Assembly (NCBI GenBank): GCA_026125285.1
Contig: JAHCLO010000039.1
Span: 1 to 49,940, forward strand
DNA from: Verrucomicrobiia bacterium
GTDB lineage: Bacteria; Verrucomicrobiota; Verrucomicrobiia; Limisphaerales; JADLHS01
DNA: 49,940 nucleotides
Reading direction: 5' to 3'
In this document: positions 38,002 through 47,025 of the stretch, piece after piece
Layout: each line of letters opens with the position of its first letter
How positions within the stretch are numbered: position 1 is the first letter of the stretch
Position numbers and translations under genes: made by a program
Notes under the pieces: generated by a model
The model's input: only the letters and a program-made list of their open reading frames with translations
What the model was told of the DNA's origin: nothing
Database searches by the model: none

Positions 38002-38027
38002 GAGCCGCCATGGGCCGGGAAGTTACA
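38002..38027 (-). promoter_or_regulatory. Shared TGTAAC-N15-GGCTC motif, site 3
   Basis: On the minus strand TGTAACTT (38027-38020) is followed by N11 and GCGGCTCGT, matching 17628-17653 base for base in both blocks. It drives, or lies over, the anti-sigma/Tll0287 unit starting at 37983. Confidence 0.6.
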
Positions 38028-38226
38028 GGTTAATTCCTTCCACGGAGTACCCCGCACCCGGGCAACCAACCCCCGCCAACCTCCAGTTCGCCGGATGACT
38101 GATCGCTGGCAAAGTGTTTTTGACAACGGTGGCAAAAATGATTAAGCGATACAGCATCACACACGGTTTGACCCGCGCCCGACTTGTTGCGGCAACTCAA
38201 CGGCTTCTACCGTGTACCGCTAAATC

Positions 38227-38754
38227 ATGAAACGTGTTAGAGTCCTACTGTTCGCGCTGGCTCTCGGTGTCCTTTCAACTTGGGCGGAGGATTTTGGGCT
38301 GGATACCTGCGGCGCGCGATTTGGTTTTTCTCACCATAAGGGTGTTGACCGCTTTCTCAGTTCGGAAGCATACGCCACCTGGAATCTCCCCTGGCACCGC
38401 ACTTCAGGCTCAAACTGGACCTGGCAGTGCCAAATGGAAATGTCGGCCGGCTGGCTGGGTGGACGCGGGGAGGATGGCTTCGTTGGGTCACTCGGCCCCA
38501 TGTTGAGTGTCGGCCATAAGCGAGTTCCGGTGCGACTGGCGGTCGGCGTCAGCCCCACCTTTCTCAGCCGCGAGAAATACGGCCCCACCGACTTCGACTC
38601 CACGTTGCAGTTCACCAGTCACGCCGGTCTCAATGTTCGGTTAAACTCCCGCTTGACGTTGGGCTATCGCTTCCAGCACACCTCCAATGCGGGGCTGGGT
38701 CAACGCAACCCTGGATTGAATTTGAACGTGATCGCAGTTGGCTGGCGTTTCTAG
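38227..38754 (+). CDS. pagL: Lipid A 3-O-deacylase (acyloxyacyl hydrolase, PagL family)
   Basis: A 175-residue outer-membrane barrel enzyme with signal peptide MKRVRVLLFALALGVLSTWA. The C-terminal region holds the PagL signature LGYRFQHTSNAGLGQRNPGL, with the catalytic His-x-Ser pair (H-T-S) and NPG, and the protein ends in a terminal Phe (GWRF). PagL removes the R-3-hydroxymyristate at position 3 of lipid A in the outer membrane. It is divergent from the anti-sigma gene with 243 bases between them. Such enzymes are frequently envelope-stress controlled. Confidence 0.85.
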   Translation: MKRVRVLLFALALGVLSTWAEDFGLDTCGARFGFSHHKGVDRFLSSEAYATWNLPWHRTSGSNWTWQCQMEMSAGWLGGRGEDGFVGSLGPMLSVGHKRVPVRLAVGVSPTFLSREKYGPTDFDSTLQFTSHAGLNVRLNSRLTLGYRFQHTSNAGLGQRNPGLNLNVIAVGWRF

Positions 38755-38993
38755 CACCTGAAGGGCTGCGGACCAGATTCGGGGAGCAAGGAGGTTGGCG
38801 CCCAGCGGCTCGTGGTTACCTCGTAGTCTGCGCACGCTGGCCGAGCCGGATTGCGGTTCGCAATCGCGTCTGATCGCTCGGTACTGACCTGGACTTTTGT
38901 TGCTAACGAACCGCAAAATCAGGTGGGTGGAGAATCGCGTATCCACACTTGCAACGTTGGGAACCGCCGCCTATGCTCCGCGGCCAACGAGCT

Positions 38994-40322
38994 ATGAAAA
39001 ACTCTTATCGCGGGAAACTCTTCCTCATGATGGCGCTGCAATTCTTCATCTGGGGTGCCTGGCTGCCATTGATCTTCGGCTACCTGCCCAGCTTGAAGTT
39101 TACTCCGGCCGAGCAGTCCTGGATTCTCAACGCCTTTCCCATCGCCGCCATCATCGGCATGTTTTTCAGCAATCAATTTGCCGACCGCAATTTCGCCGCG
39201 GAGAAGTTTCTGGCCTTTAGTCATCTGGTCGGCGGACTGGCCATCATGTCGCTCGCCTGGGTTCACTCCTTCTGGCCGTTCTTCCTGCTGATGTTCCTGC
39301 ACTGCCTGCTCTACGTGCCGACGATTTCGATTACCAACTCCATCGCCTTTGCCAACATGAAGGACCCGACCAAGGAGTTTGGCATCGTGCGCATGGGCGG
39401 GACGATCGGCTGGATTCTCGCCGCGTGGCCGTTCACGTTCATCCTGGTAGATTGGGCCGCCGTGAAGGCCGCCAATCCGCAGGGGCTGGTGGACTGGCTG
39501 GGCACCGTGCTCAGTTCCGGGTTGACGGGTGAGGCGCTGCAGGCGGGAACGCGCTGGACCTATATCGTGGCGGGCACCGCGTCGTTGGTGCTGGCGGCAT
39601 ATAGCCTGATGTTGCCGCACACACCGCCCAAGAAAGCGACCGAGGGTGCCGTGGAGAAACTCGCGTGGCTGGAAGCATTGAAACTCCTGAAGCATCCGTT
39701 TGTGCTGGTGCTATGGCTGGTCACGCTGGTGGACAGTTTCGTGCATAACTCTTACTTCAGTTGGACAGGCGTGTTCCTTGGCACGAGCCAGGAGGCAGGC
39801 GGGGTGGGAATCCCCGGTAACTGGATCATGCCCGTTATGAGCATTGGCCAGGTGGCGGAGATTCTTACGATGTTGGTGCTGGGCGCCGTCCTCAAACGCT
39901 TCGGTTGGCGCACAACGATGATCTTCGGCATTCTGGGCCACGCGGCGCGCTTCGCGGTTTATGCGTTCTTCCCAGATCATCAGGCATTCATCATCATGGT
40001 GCAGGTGCTCCATGGGATTTGTTATGCCTTCTTCTTTGCCACGGTTTATATCTTCGTGGACGCGTATTTTCCAAAGGACATCCGGGCGAGCGCCCAAGGT
40101 TTGTTTAACGTCATGGTGCTCGGTTTGGGCGCGCTGCTGGCGTATTCGATCTGTCCGTATCTGATGCAAACGGTGTTCACGCAGGATGGCGTGACCAACT
40201 TCCGTGGTTTGTTCCTGGTGCCCATGACCTCGGCGATTGCGGCGGCGGTCGCGCTGGCGTTGTTTTTCCATCCGCCGCGGGCCGCGCAAACGGTTGAAGG
40301 CGGGACCGCGCCAGCCCTTTGA
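38994..40322 (+). CDS. Nucleoside:H+ symporter (NupG-like, MFS)
   Basis: A 442-residue transporter with 12 predicted helices. ATG 38994 (MKNSYRGKLFLMMALQFFIWG) is the family-like start. Landmarks are GAWLPLIFGYL, NAFPIAAIIGMFFSNQFADRNFA, LYVPTISITNSIAFANM, EFGIVRMGGTIGWI and a second-half signature VLHGICYAFFFATVYIFVD. These match the nucleoside:H+ symporter group rather than sugar MFS proteins. The gene ends 97 bases before a nucleotidyltransferase. Confidence 0.85.
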   Translation: MKNSYRGKLFLMMALQFFIWGAWLPLIFGYLPSLKFTPAEQSWILNAFPIAAIIGMFFSNQFADRNFAAEKFLAFSHLVGGLAIMSLAWVHSFWPFFLLMFLHCLLYVPTISITNSIAFANMKDPTKEFGIVRMGGTIGWILAAWPFTFILVDWAAVKAANPQGLVDWLGTVLSSGLTGEALQAGTRWTYIVAGTASLVLAAYSLMLPHTPPKKATEGAVEKLAWLEALKLLKHPFVLVLWLVTLVDSFVHNSYFSWTGVFLGTSQEAGGVGIPGNWIMPVMSIGQVAEILTMLVLGAVLKRFGWRTTMIFGILGHAARFAVYAFFPDHQAFIIMVQVLHGICYAFFFATVYIFVDAYFPKDIRASAQGLFNVMVLGLGALLAYSICPYLMQTVFTQDGVTNFRGLFLVPMTSAIAAAVALALFFHPPRAAQTVEGGTAPAL

Positions 40323-40418
40323 CGCTGGGCCCTTGTTGCGAATGTGAAACTGCAAGTGCCAATGGGCGTCCTTTGGATTGTTTTGCCATGTGCTCGAACT
40401 GCACGGTAGTCTAAGCCC

Positions 40419-41258
40419 GTGAAAATCAACAAAGCCGTCATTACCGCCGCCGGTTCCGGCCAGCGCAACTTGCCGCTGCAAACGCTGGTGGATCGTGACG
40501 GCCAAACCAAATCAGCGCTCACCATCTTGCTGGAGGAGGTGCTGCAAACCGGCATCGAGGAAATCGGGCTGGTGATTTGCCCGGGGGACAAGGACGCGTT
40601 TCAAGCGGCCGCCGGGGCGCATGTGAAACGGCTGCGTTTCATTGAACAGGCCGAACCACTCGGCTACGGTCACGCCATCCTGCGTGCCCACGCCGTTACC
40701 GGGACAGAACCGTTTCTTCTGTTGGTGGGCGATCACCTCTATGTCGCCCAGGGATCGAAGCCCTGCGCGAAGCAACTGGTCGAGATCGCCGAAGCCGAGT
40801 CCTGCAGTGTTTCGGCCGTGCAAGCCACGCACGAAAGCAAACTTCCCTATTACGGCACGGTCGGTGGCCGGCGCCTGCCCGGCCGGGCGGGGTTGTATCA
40901 GGTGGAGCAAGTCATTGAAAAGCCGACGCCCACCGTTGCTGAACAGAAGTTGATCGTGCCCGGCCTGCGCGCCGGCCACTATCTTTGTTTCTTTGGGATG
41001 CATGTGCTGACCGGTTCGGTGATGGACACTTTGCAGGAACTGATCAGCCAAACCGGCGTGCCCCGGGGCGTGCATCTCTCGGCCGCGCTGGCCAAAACCG
41101 CCGAGCGCGAGCGCTATCTGGCCAGCGAACTTCAGGGGCGGCGTTATGACATTGGCCTGAAATACGGCTTGCTGAACGCTCAACTGGCTATCGCCCTAAG
41201 CGGGCCGGATCGGGACGAAGTGTTGACCCACTTGGTCGAACTGTTGGCCCAAAAGTGA
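40419..41258 (+). CDS. Sugar-phosphate nucleotidyltransferase (GalU-like)
   Basis: A 279-residue enzyme with a GTG start (VKINKAVITAAGSGQR). Nucleotide-binding loop AAGSGQRNLPL, the downstream lysine in DGQTKSALTILLEEVL (in place of PKEM), EPLGYGHAILRA, LLLVGDHLYV with the metal-binding Asp, YQVEQVIEKPTP, GHYLCFFGMHVL and RRYDIGLKYGLLNAQL. It belongs to the UTP-glucose-1-phosphate uridylyltransferase-like group. The activation loop is altered from the usual GTR...PK form, so the true substrate may differ. It is followed after 110 bases by a kinase/pyrophosphorylase fusion. Confidence 0.85.
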   Translation: MKINKAVITAAGSGQRNLPLQTLVDRDGQTKSALTILLEEVLQTGIEEIGLVICPGDKDAFQAAAGAHVKRLRFIEQAEPLGYGHAILRAHAVTGTEPFLLLVGDHLYVAQGSKPCAKQLVEIAEAESCSVSAVQATHESKLPYYGTVGGRRLPGRAGLYQVEQVIEKPTPTVAEQKLIVPGLRAGHYLCFFGMHVLTGSVMDTLQELISQTGVPRGVHLSAALAKTAERERYLASELQGRRYDIGLKYGLLNAQLAIALSGPDRDEVLTHLVELLAQK

Positions 41259-41368
41259 AGCCCTGCCCGAGATCCGAGTTCGGCACCCACCGCCAACGCG
41301 CTGCCGCGGCAAACTTGGGTCGGGTTTGCGTCTGTGAATTCACTTTCACTCTCCTTCTCTCCTGAAGC

Positions 41369-44300
41369 ATGCCTGGCAAACTCCTTCATCTCATCACTTC
41401 GACCGATCCCGCCATTCGAAATCAATCCGTGGACGCCCATTGCCGTGCCGCTGCCCTCCCGGAACTGATGGCGGAGTTGGACGCGCTGGAATCGTTTCGC
41501 CGCCGCAGTGACAACCTCTATGAACGGGTCCGCGCCTTGTTTTTTCTCTACGCCATACATCGGTTTCACCTGCCCCAGAAGCCCGGGGTTACGGCCCGGA
41601 GTCTGATTCCCTTTGCCGGTTACCACCATCTCTTGCAGCGGCGTTTCGAGGAAGCGATCGCGACTTTTCTCAAGTCTCAAACCGTCGAAGGCCCCTCCGA
41701 TGCCATTTCCAGTGCGCTGGCCGTCGCGTACTACAAGCTCGCCATTCAAACGCTGGCCGACCAGGTGCGCCGCAGCGTGCGGTCGGTGCGTGGCAACCAG
41801 TGGATGTTTCGCATGGGCCATCCGGCGGATCATCCCTTGAGGCTGCAACCCGCTTTGTTGCAGCGCTGCGCCGAGGACGGCACCTACCCCATTCTGCGCG
41901 AGAGTACGCCCGTACGAATGGACCTCACCCACTGCGGGTGGAGCGACATTTTCTTCCTGGGCATGGATTATCCCGAAGGGGCCAAGGTACTGAACGTCTC
42001 CATTGATCTCGGCGTGCGAGGCCGGGACACCGCCACCCGCCCCCCCATCGAAACCTGTTTGCGAGTGATTGATGAACCGCTGTTGCGCCTCACGAGCGTG
42101 GACCTCGGCGCGACGGCAGACCTCACCCACCTCGCGGACGTATTCGATTTCGCGAAGGATTATCTGGGGCTGCTCAAGGCGGCGGTGATTGCCAGTGGCA
42201 TCGTGCCTCCGGGAGTGGAAGGATCAGGCCAGGACCTGGCAGAACTGCTGGCCCGCGTGGTGGGCAACGGTCGAGGCTTGGAACTGGTCAGCAACGTGAA
42301 TGGCATCCCCAAAGGCTCGCGGTTGGCGGTGTCCACCAACCTCCTCGCTTCGCTGATTTCGCTGTGCATGCGCGCCACGGGTCAGGCGGCTTCGCTCACC
42401 GGGACTTTGCAGGAGGACGAACGCAGATTGGTCCTGGCGCGGGCACTCCTTGGCGAATGGCTCGGGGGCTCAGGCGGCGGCTGGCAGGATTCGGGCGGCG
42501 TGTGGCCCGGCATGAAATTGATCGAAGGCGTGCTGGCAACCGAACAGGACCCTGAATTTGGGATCAGCCGTGGTCGCCTCATGCCCCGGCATCGCATACT
42601 GGACCACACGGAAGCTTCGCCCCTCATGCGACAAAAACTCCAAGACAGTCTCGTGCTCGTGCATGGCGGCATGGCCCAGAATGTGGGTCCCATTCTCGAA
42701 ATGGTCACCGAGAAATATCTCTTGCGTTCGGAAGCCGAATGGCCGGCGCGCTTGAGCATGTTGGGCATCCTACAGGAGATCCTCGGCGCGTTGCGGCAGG
42801 AGAATGTGCCGGCCATCGGCGACGCCACCACCCGGAATTTCTTCGGCCCAATTCAAACCATCATTCCGTGGGCGACGAATCTCTTCACGGAGACCCTCAT
42901 CCAGCGCGTGCGGGCCGAGTTTGGTGACAAGTTCTTGGGGTTCTGGATGCTTGGCGGAATGTCCGGCGGCGGCATGGGTTTTATTTTCGACCCGGCCCAC
43001 AAGGCCCGCGCTCAGTCATTCCTCCAGGAGCGCATGTCCGCCATCAAGCGCGAATTGCAGCACGCGCTGCCCTTCGCGATGGAGCCCGTGGTTTACGATT
43101 TCGCCATCAATGAACGCGGCACCTTCGCCGACCTGCTGGCCGGCCCGGCGGCACTCATGCCGTCCGGTTATTATGCACTGGTCACGCCCTCGTTGCTGCG
43201 CCAGGACCGCAACGCCCTGCCCCAGTTGCGCCGGGTGGAACTGGATAAATTTGGCGCCGCCTGTCGCACGCGGCCCGAGTTGGGGGGCATGGTACAGACG
43301 TTGTTCGACGCGATGTTGCCCCGCGGCAAAGCCGAGGCTGGCGAGGGCAGGACGCTGCCCGCACTGTTGGAGGAGTTCGGTTTCGACCGCACCCAACACG
43401 AACAGATCCGCGCCGAGCTAAAGGAAGGCCGTATCGGACTGGCGCAGAACCGGCTCCCGCTGAGTGCCGTCATTGAGGACGCGCGCCCCGAAGACGTGAT
43501 AGATGCCACGCCGTGGTTGGGGCGAGGCGCGAGCCAGCAGCATGCGACTTTGGGATTGGCTGCACTCGAACGCGGCGAAGTTGCGGTCGTCACGCTCGCG
43601 GCGGGTGCTGGCAGCCGTTGGACGCAGGGCGCCGGGGTGGTGAAGGCGTTGCATCCGTTCTGTCGGCTGAACGGCAAACACCGCACGTTCATCGAAACTC
43701 ATCTGGCCAAGAGTCGCCGCATCTCCCGACAAGCGGGCAACTGGCTGCCCCACATCTTCACCACCAGTTACCTTTCCCACGAGCCGACCGAGGAATTTCT
43801 GTCGCGCCAGCGCCAATACCATTATGAAGGCGAAGTCGCCCTCTCGCCCGGTCGCTTCATCGGCCTGCGCTTTGTGCCCATGGCACGTGATCTACGTTTC
43901 CTGTGGGAGGAACTGCCGCAACAACTACTCGACGAGCAGGCGCAAAAAGTCCGAGAGAGTTTGCACGCCGCCCTGATTGGCTGGGCCCAAACCACCGGCG
44001 AAGCCAGCGATTACACGGACAACCTTCCGCTGCAATGCCTCCATCCGGTCGGTCACTGGTATGAAATCCCGAACCTGTTGCGCAACGGCGTACTGGCCAG
44101 CCTGCTCACCCGCCGCCCCCGGTTGAAGTATCTGATGCTGCATAACATTGATACTCTGGGCGCGGACGTAAACCCGGCGTTGCTTGGCTTGCACATTGAA
44201 AGTGGTGCGTGTCTTTCCTTTGAAGTCATCACGCGGCGCATTGAGGATCGGGGCGGCGGCTTGGCGCGCGTCAACGGTCGGTTGCGATTAGTGGAGGGCC

Positions 44301-44704
44301 TGGCGATGCCACGCGAGGAGATCGAGTTCACGCTTTCCTATTACAATTCCAACACCTGCTGGATTGACCTCGATAAACTGCTCACCGCATTTCATCTGAC
44401 CCGCGACGACTTGACGGATGAAGCCAAAACCACAACCGCCATCCGTGCCTTCGCGGCGAAGATTCCCACCTACATCACGCTGAAAGACGTGAAGAAGCGC
44501 TGGGGCCACGGCCAGGAAGACGTGTATCCGGTCTGCCAGTTCGAAAAACTCTGGGTGGACATGAGTTCGTTGCCAGAAATTGACACCCGCTTCATTACTG
44601 TCCCGCGGCTGCGGGGCCAGCAACTTAAAGATCAATCCCAGCTCGACGGCTGGTTGCGCGACGGTTCGGCAGCTTATGTCGAGAGTCTCTGCGAGTGGGA
44701 GTAA
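41369..44704 (+). CDS. Bifunctional GHMP sugar kinase / UDP-sugar pyrophosphorylase-like fusion
   Basis: A 1111-residue cytoplasmic protein. The N-terminal part (about 180-560) is a fucokinase-like GHMP kinase: RMDLTHCGWSD (motif 1), GIPKGSRLAVSTNLLASLI (glycine-rich motif 2 position), GGWQDSGGVWPGMKLIEG and GGMSGGGMGFIF (motif 3). The C-terminal part (about 735-1111) is UDPGP-like with nucleotide loop LAAGAGSRWTQGAGVVKALHPF, later LPLQCLHPVGHWYEIPNLL, MLHNIDTLGADVNP and NTCWIDLDKLL. In the well-known bacterial FKP the order is pyrophosphorylase then kinase; here it is reversed. It would phosphorylate a free sugar and activate it to a nucleotide sugar (salvage). The sugar is unknown. Confidence 0.8.
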   Translation: MPGKLLHLITSTDPAIRNQSVDAHCRAAALPELMAELDALESFRRRSDNLYERVRALFFLYAIHRFHLPQKPGVTARSLIPFAGYHHLLQRRFEEAIATFLKSQTVEGPSDAISSALAVAYYKLAIQTLADQVRRSVRSVRGNQWMFRMGHPADHPLRLQPALLQRCAEDGTYPILRESTPVRMDLTHCGWSDIFFLGMDYPEGAKVLNVSIDLGVRGRDTATRPPIETCLRVIDEPLLRLTSVDLGATADLTHLADVFDFAKDYLGLLKAAVIASGIVPPGVEGSGQDLAELLARVVGNGRGLELVSNVNGIPKGSRLAVSTNLLASLISLCMRATGQAASLTGTLQEDERRLVLARALLGEWLGGSGGGWQDSGGVWPGMKLIEGVLATEQDPEFGISRGRLMPRHRILDHTEASPLMRQKLQDSLVLVHGGMAQNVGPILEMVTEKYLLRSEAEWPARLSMLGILQEILGALRQENVPAIGDATTRNFFGPIQTIIPWATNLFTETLIQRVRAEFGDKFLGFWMLGGMSGGGMGFIFDPAHKARAQSFLQERMSAIKRELQHALPFAMEPVVYDFAINERGTFADLLAGPAALMPSGYYALVTPSLLRQDRNALPQLRRVELDKFGAACRTRPELGGMVQTLFDAMLPRGKAEAGEGRTLPALLEEFGFDRTQHEQIRAELKEGRIGLAQNRLPLSAVIEDARPEDVIDATPWLGRGASQQHATLGLAALERGEVAVVTLAAGAGSRWTQGAGVVKALHPFCRLNGKHRTFIETHLAKSRRISRQAGNWLPHIFTTSYLSHEPTEEFLSRQRQYHYEGEVALSPGRFIGLRFVPMARDLRFLWEELPQQLLDEQAQKVRESLHAALIGWAQTTGEASDYTDNLPLQCLHPVGHWYEIPNLLRNGVLASLLTRRPRLKYLMLHNIDTLGADVNPALLGLHIESGACLSFEVITRRIEDRGGGLARVNGRLRLVEGLAMPREEIEFTLSYYNSNTCWIDLDKLLTAFHLTRDDLTDEAKTTTAIRAFAAKIPTYITLKDVKKRWGHGQEDVYPVCQFEKLWVDMSSLPEIDTRFITVPRLRGQQLKDQSQLDGWLRDGSAAYVESLCEWE

Positions 44705-44799
44705 CGCCGTCGTTGGACGCGGCGATGCCCCACTCCTTGAGATCGCGCATTACTGCAGGGTTGCCCGCTGTGCGTCGTGATGCGGTCGCCTGCCAGGTA

Positions 44800-45306
44800 T
44801 CAAGGATTCAGCCGCACCAGCTTCTCATCCGTTTTGAGCGCGGCGAGCAACGAGGCGACGCTCAGTCGCTGGCCCGGGAGGATCAAATTCGGCGCAATCT
44901 CACTCAAAGGCTGCAACACAAAGCGTCGCGTGTGCGCCCGGGGATGCGGCAGAATCAACTGCTTCGAAACCCGCGTCTCCTCGCCAAAGGCAATCAAATC
45001 CAAATCCAGCCGGCGCGGTTCGTTCACGACTTTTCTTGTTTTGCGGCCGAATTCCTTCTCCAGCAGCAGCAGCTTTTCCAACAGCGATTCCGGCGTTTCC
45101 TCCCGCTGCGGAGCCAGCCCGATAACGGCGTTCACAAACGGCGGGGAACCGGGGGGGCAATCCACCGGCGTCGTCTGCCAGAATGAAGATTGCAGCAGCG
45201 GCAAGGTGGAAAGCGCCGCCAGCCGTTCAATCACCCGCGCCAGAATCGCCTGCGAGTCCCCAACGTTCGAGCCGAGGGCGATGATGGCCAACACACGCGC
45301 GGACAT
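44800..45306 (-). CDS. folK: 2-amino-4-hydroxy-6-hydroxymethyldihydropteridine diphosphokinase
   Basis: A 168-residue HPPK of folate biosynthesis. Motifs: IIALGSNVGD at the N-terminus, SSFWQTTPVDCPPGSPPFVNAV, LLEKEFGR, and the signature RRLDLDLIAFGE followed by LILPHPRAHTRRFVLQPL. All catalytic residues for pyrophosphoryl transfer from ATP are present. It is the last gene of the dapA-dapB-folK cluster and begins 29 bases after dapB. Confidence 0.95.
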   Translation of the reverse strand: MSARVLAIIALGSNVGDSQAILARVIERLAALSTLPLLQSSFWQTTPVDCPPGSPPFVNAVIGLAPQREETPESLLEKLLLLEKEFGRKTRKVVNEPRRLDLDLIAFGEETRVSKQLILPHPRAHTRRFVLQPLSEIAPNLILPGQRLSVASLLAALKTDEKLVRLNP

Positions 45307-45335
45307 AAGCGATATTCCAAACGGGAGTTACGTGA

Positions 45336-46070
45336 TCACTTCAAACCAAGCACATCCTGCATGTCGTAGCGACCGGGCGGCTGCCGCACCACCCACAACG
45401 CCGCCCGCAGGGCGCCGTGGGCGAAGGTATCGCGGCTGGAAGCTTTGTGAGTGAGTTCCACCCGCTCGCCATTCGTGGCAAACACAACCGTATGATCCCC
45501 CACCACGTCGCCCCCACGCACGGAGTGGATACCGATCTCCTCGTGGGTCCGTTCCCCCACTATTCCCTCGCGACCGTGACGCGCCACCTTGGCGAGTTGC
45601 TGCCGCCGAACGGCCGCCAGGATCTCCGCCAACGACTTCGCCGTGCCGCTGGGCGCGTCCTTCTTGAGACGGTGATGCATTTCCACCACTTCCAGATCGT
45701 AGCCCGGCCCCAGAATCTCCGCAGCCTTCCGGGTCAACCAAAACAGCGTGTTCACGCCGGTGGAATAATTCGAGGCCCACACCATGGGAAGCCGCGCCGC
45801 GCAACGCGTGATGCGGGTTTTCTCTGCATCGTCATGCCCGGTGGTGCCAATGACCAAAGCCTTGCCGTTGGCCGCGCACAGTTCCGCGATGGTAGCAGTG
45901 GCCGTGTGCGAACTGAAATCTATCACCACGTCGCCTTGTTGAATCACGCGCGCCAGGTCATCGCCTTGATCAATCTGGCCGACGACTTCAAGCTCGCCGT
46001 GAGCGGGCGCGCAATCGAGCAGCGCCCGGCCCATGCGTCCTTTTGATCCGGTAATGATGACTTTGGTCAT
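45336..46070 (-). CDS. dapB: 4-hydroxy-tetrahydrodipicolinate reductase
   Basis: A 244-residue NAD(P)H-dependent enzyme of lysine and diaminopimelate synthesis. ATG 46070 begins the dinucleotide fold MTKVIITGSKGRMGRAL. The substrate region is EMHHRLKKDAPSGTA, with catalytic His pair and Lys, and the C-terminal IGIHSVRGGDVVGDHTV is typical. DVVIDFSSH and IGTTGH complete the family pattern. The frame extends further upstream, but that extension overlaps intergenic sequence. It lies 73 bases after dapA. Confidence 0.95.
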   Translation of the reverse strand: MTKVIITGSKGRMGRALLDCAPAHGELEVVGQIDQGDDLARVIQQGDVVIDFSSHTATATIAELCAANGKALVIGTTGHDDAEKTRITRCAARLPMVWASNYSTGVNTLFWLTRKAAEILGPGYDLEVVEMHHRLKKDAPSGTAKSLAEILAAVRRQQLAKVARHGREGIVGERTHEEIGIHSVRGGDVVGDHTVVFATNGERVELTHKASSRDTFAHGALRAALWVVRQPPGRYDMQDVLGLK

Positions 46071-46143
46071 GGTGAATGGTGAAGTTCGATTGGCGTAACC
46101 TTCGAGAACCACACCCGAAGGCATTCGACATTTCACCGAAGGG

Positions 46144-47025
46144 TCATTTCAGCACCCCGCACGCTTTCATGGTTCTTCGCAGCTTCTCACGATTGGCCGT
46201 CCCGAGGGGCACCAGGGGCAGCCGGAATTCATCCTCCATCATTCCCATCATTGCCAACGCCGCTTTGGCCGGTGCGGGATTCGTTTCAATGAACAAATCC
46301 TTGAACAGCGGATAAAACTTGTCGTGCAATTTCAAGGCAAGCGAGGTGTTGCCCGATTTCCAAGCCCGCACCATGTGCGCCACTTCGCGAGGAATGACGT
46401 TGGACGCCACGCTCACCACGCCCTGCGCGCCGACGGCCATGAACGGCAGCGTCAGCGAATCGTCGCCACTGAGGATCACAAACTTTGGCCCCAGCACCGC
46501 GCGCAACTGGCTCACCCGGTCGGGATTTCCGCCCGCTTCTTTAATGCCGACGATGTTCACGCTGTCATGTGCGAGGCGGTTGACCGTGTCCACGGCGATC
46601 TCAATGCCGCACCGCCCGGGAATGCTGTAAAGAATGATCGGTAAATGGGTTGAACAAGCCACGGCGTGGAAATGCTGGAACACGCCCTCCTGCGTTGGCT
46701 TGTTATAGTAGGGCGCCACCTGGAGCGACGCATCCGCTCCGACTTTTTCCGCCTCCTGCGTCAAATAAATGGCTTCCTTGGTTGAATTGCCCCCGGTGCC
46801 AGCGATCACCTTGATCCTTCCCGCGGCAAGTCTTACGGAAAACGAGATCATGCGGATATGCTCCTCGTAATCAAGCGTGGCGGATTCGCCGGTGGTGCCG
46901 ACGGGCACGATGCCATCCACGCCCGCCTTGATCTGAAGTTTGATCAGGCGTTCGAGCGCAGGCTCGTCAATCTGGCCGTTCTTGAACGGCGTCACAATCG
47001 CGGTGTAAGTGCCGGTAAATTTCAT
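46144..47025 (-). CDS. dapA: 4-hydroxy-tetrahydrodipicolinate synthase
   Basis: A 293-residue (beta/alpha)8 aldolase. Motifs: GTYTAIVTPFKNGQIDE, VPVGTTGESATL with the catalytic-triad threonines, ILYSIPGRCG with catalytic Tyr, and VGIKEAGG with the Schiff-base Lys. It condenses pyruvate and aspartate semialdehyde in the lysine/diaminopimelate pathway. It is the first gene of a dapA-dapB-folK unit; the length is standard. Confidence 0.96.
   Translation of the reverse strand: MKFTGTYTAIVTPFKNGQIDEPALERLIKLQIKAGVDGIVPVGTTGESATLDYEEHIRMISFSVRLAAGRIKVIAGTGGNSTKEAIYLTQEAEKVGADASLQVAPYYNKPTQEGVFQHFHAVACSTHLPIILYSIPGRCGIEIAVDTVNRLAHDSVNIVGIKEAGGNPDRVSQLRAVLGPKFVILSGDDSLTLPFMAVGAQGVVSVASNVIPREVAHMVRAWKSGNTSLALKLHDKFYPLFKDLFIETNPAPAKAALAMMGMMEDEFRLPLVPLGTANREKLRRTMKACGVLK

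Noticed and set aside
38100..38226. Sigma-70 promoter for pagL based on TTGACA near 38119
   Set aside because: The box 17 bases later (TAAGCG) is too far from TATAAT to support a call.
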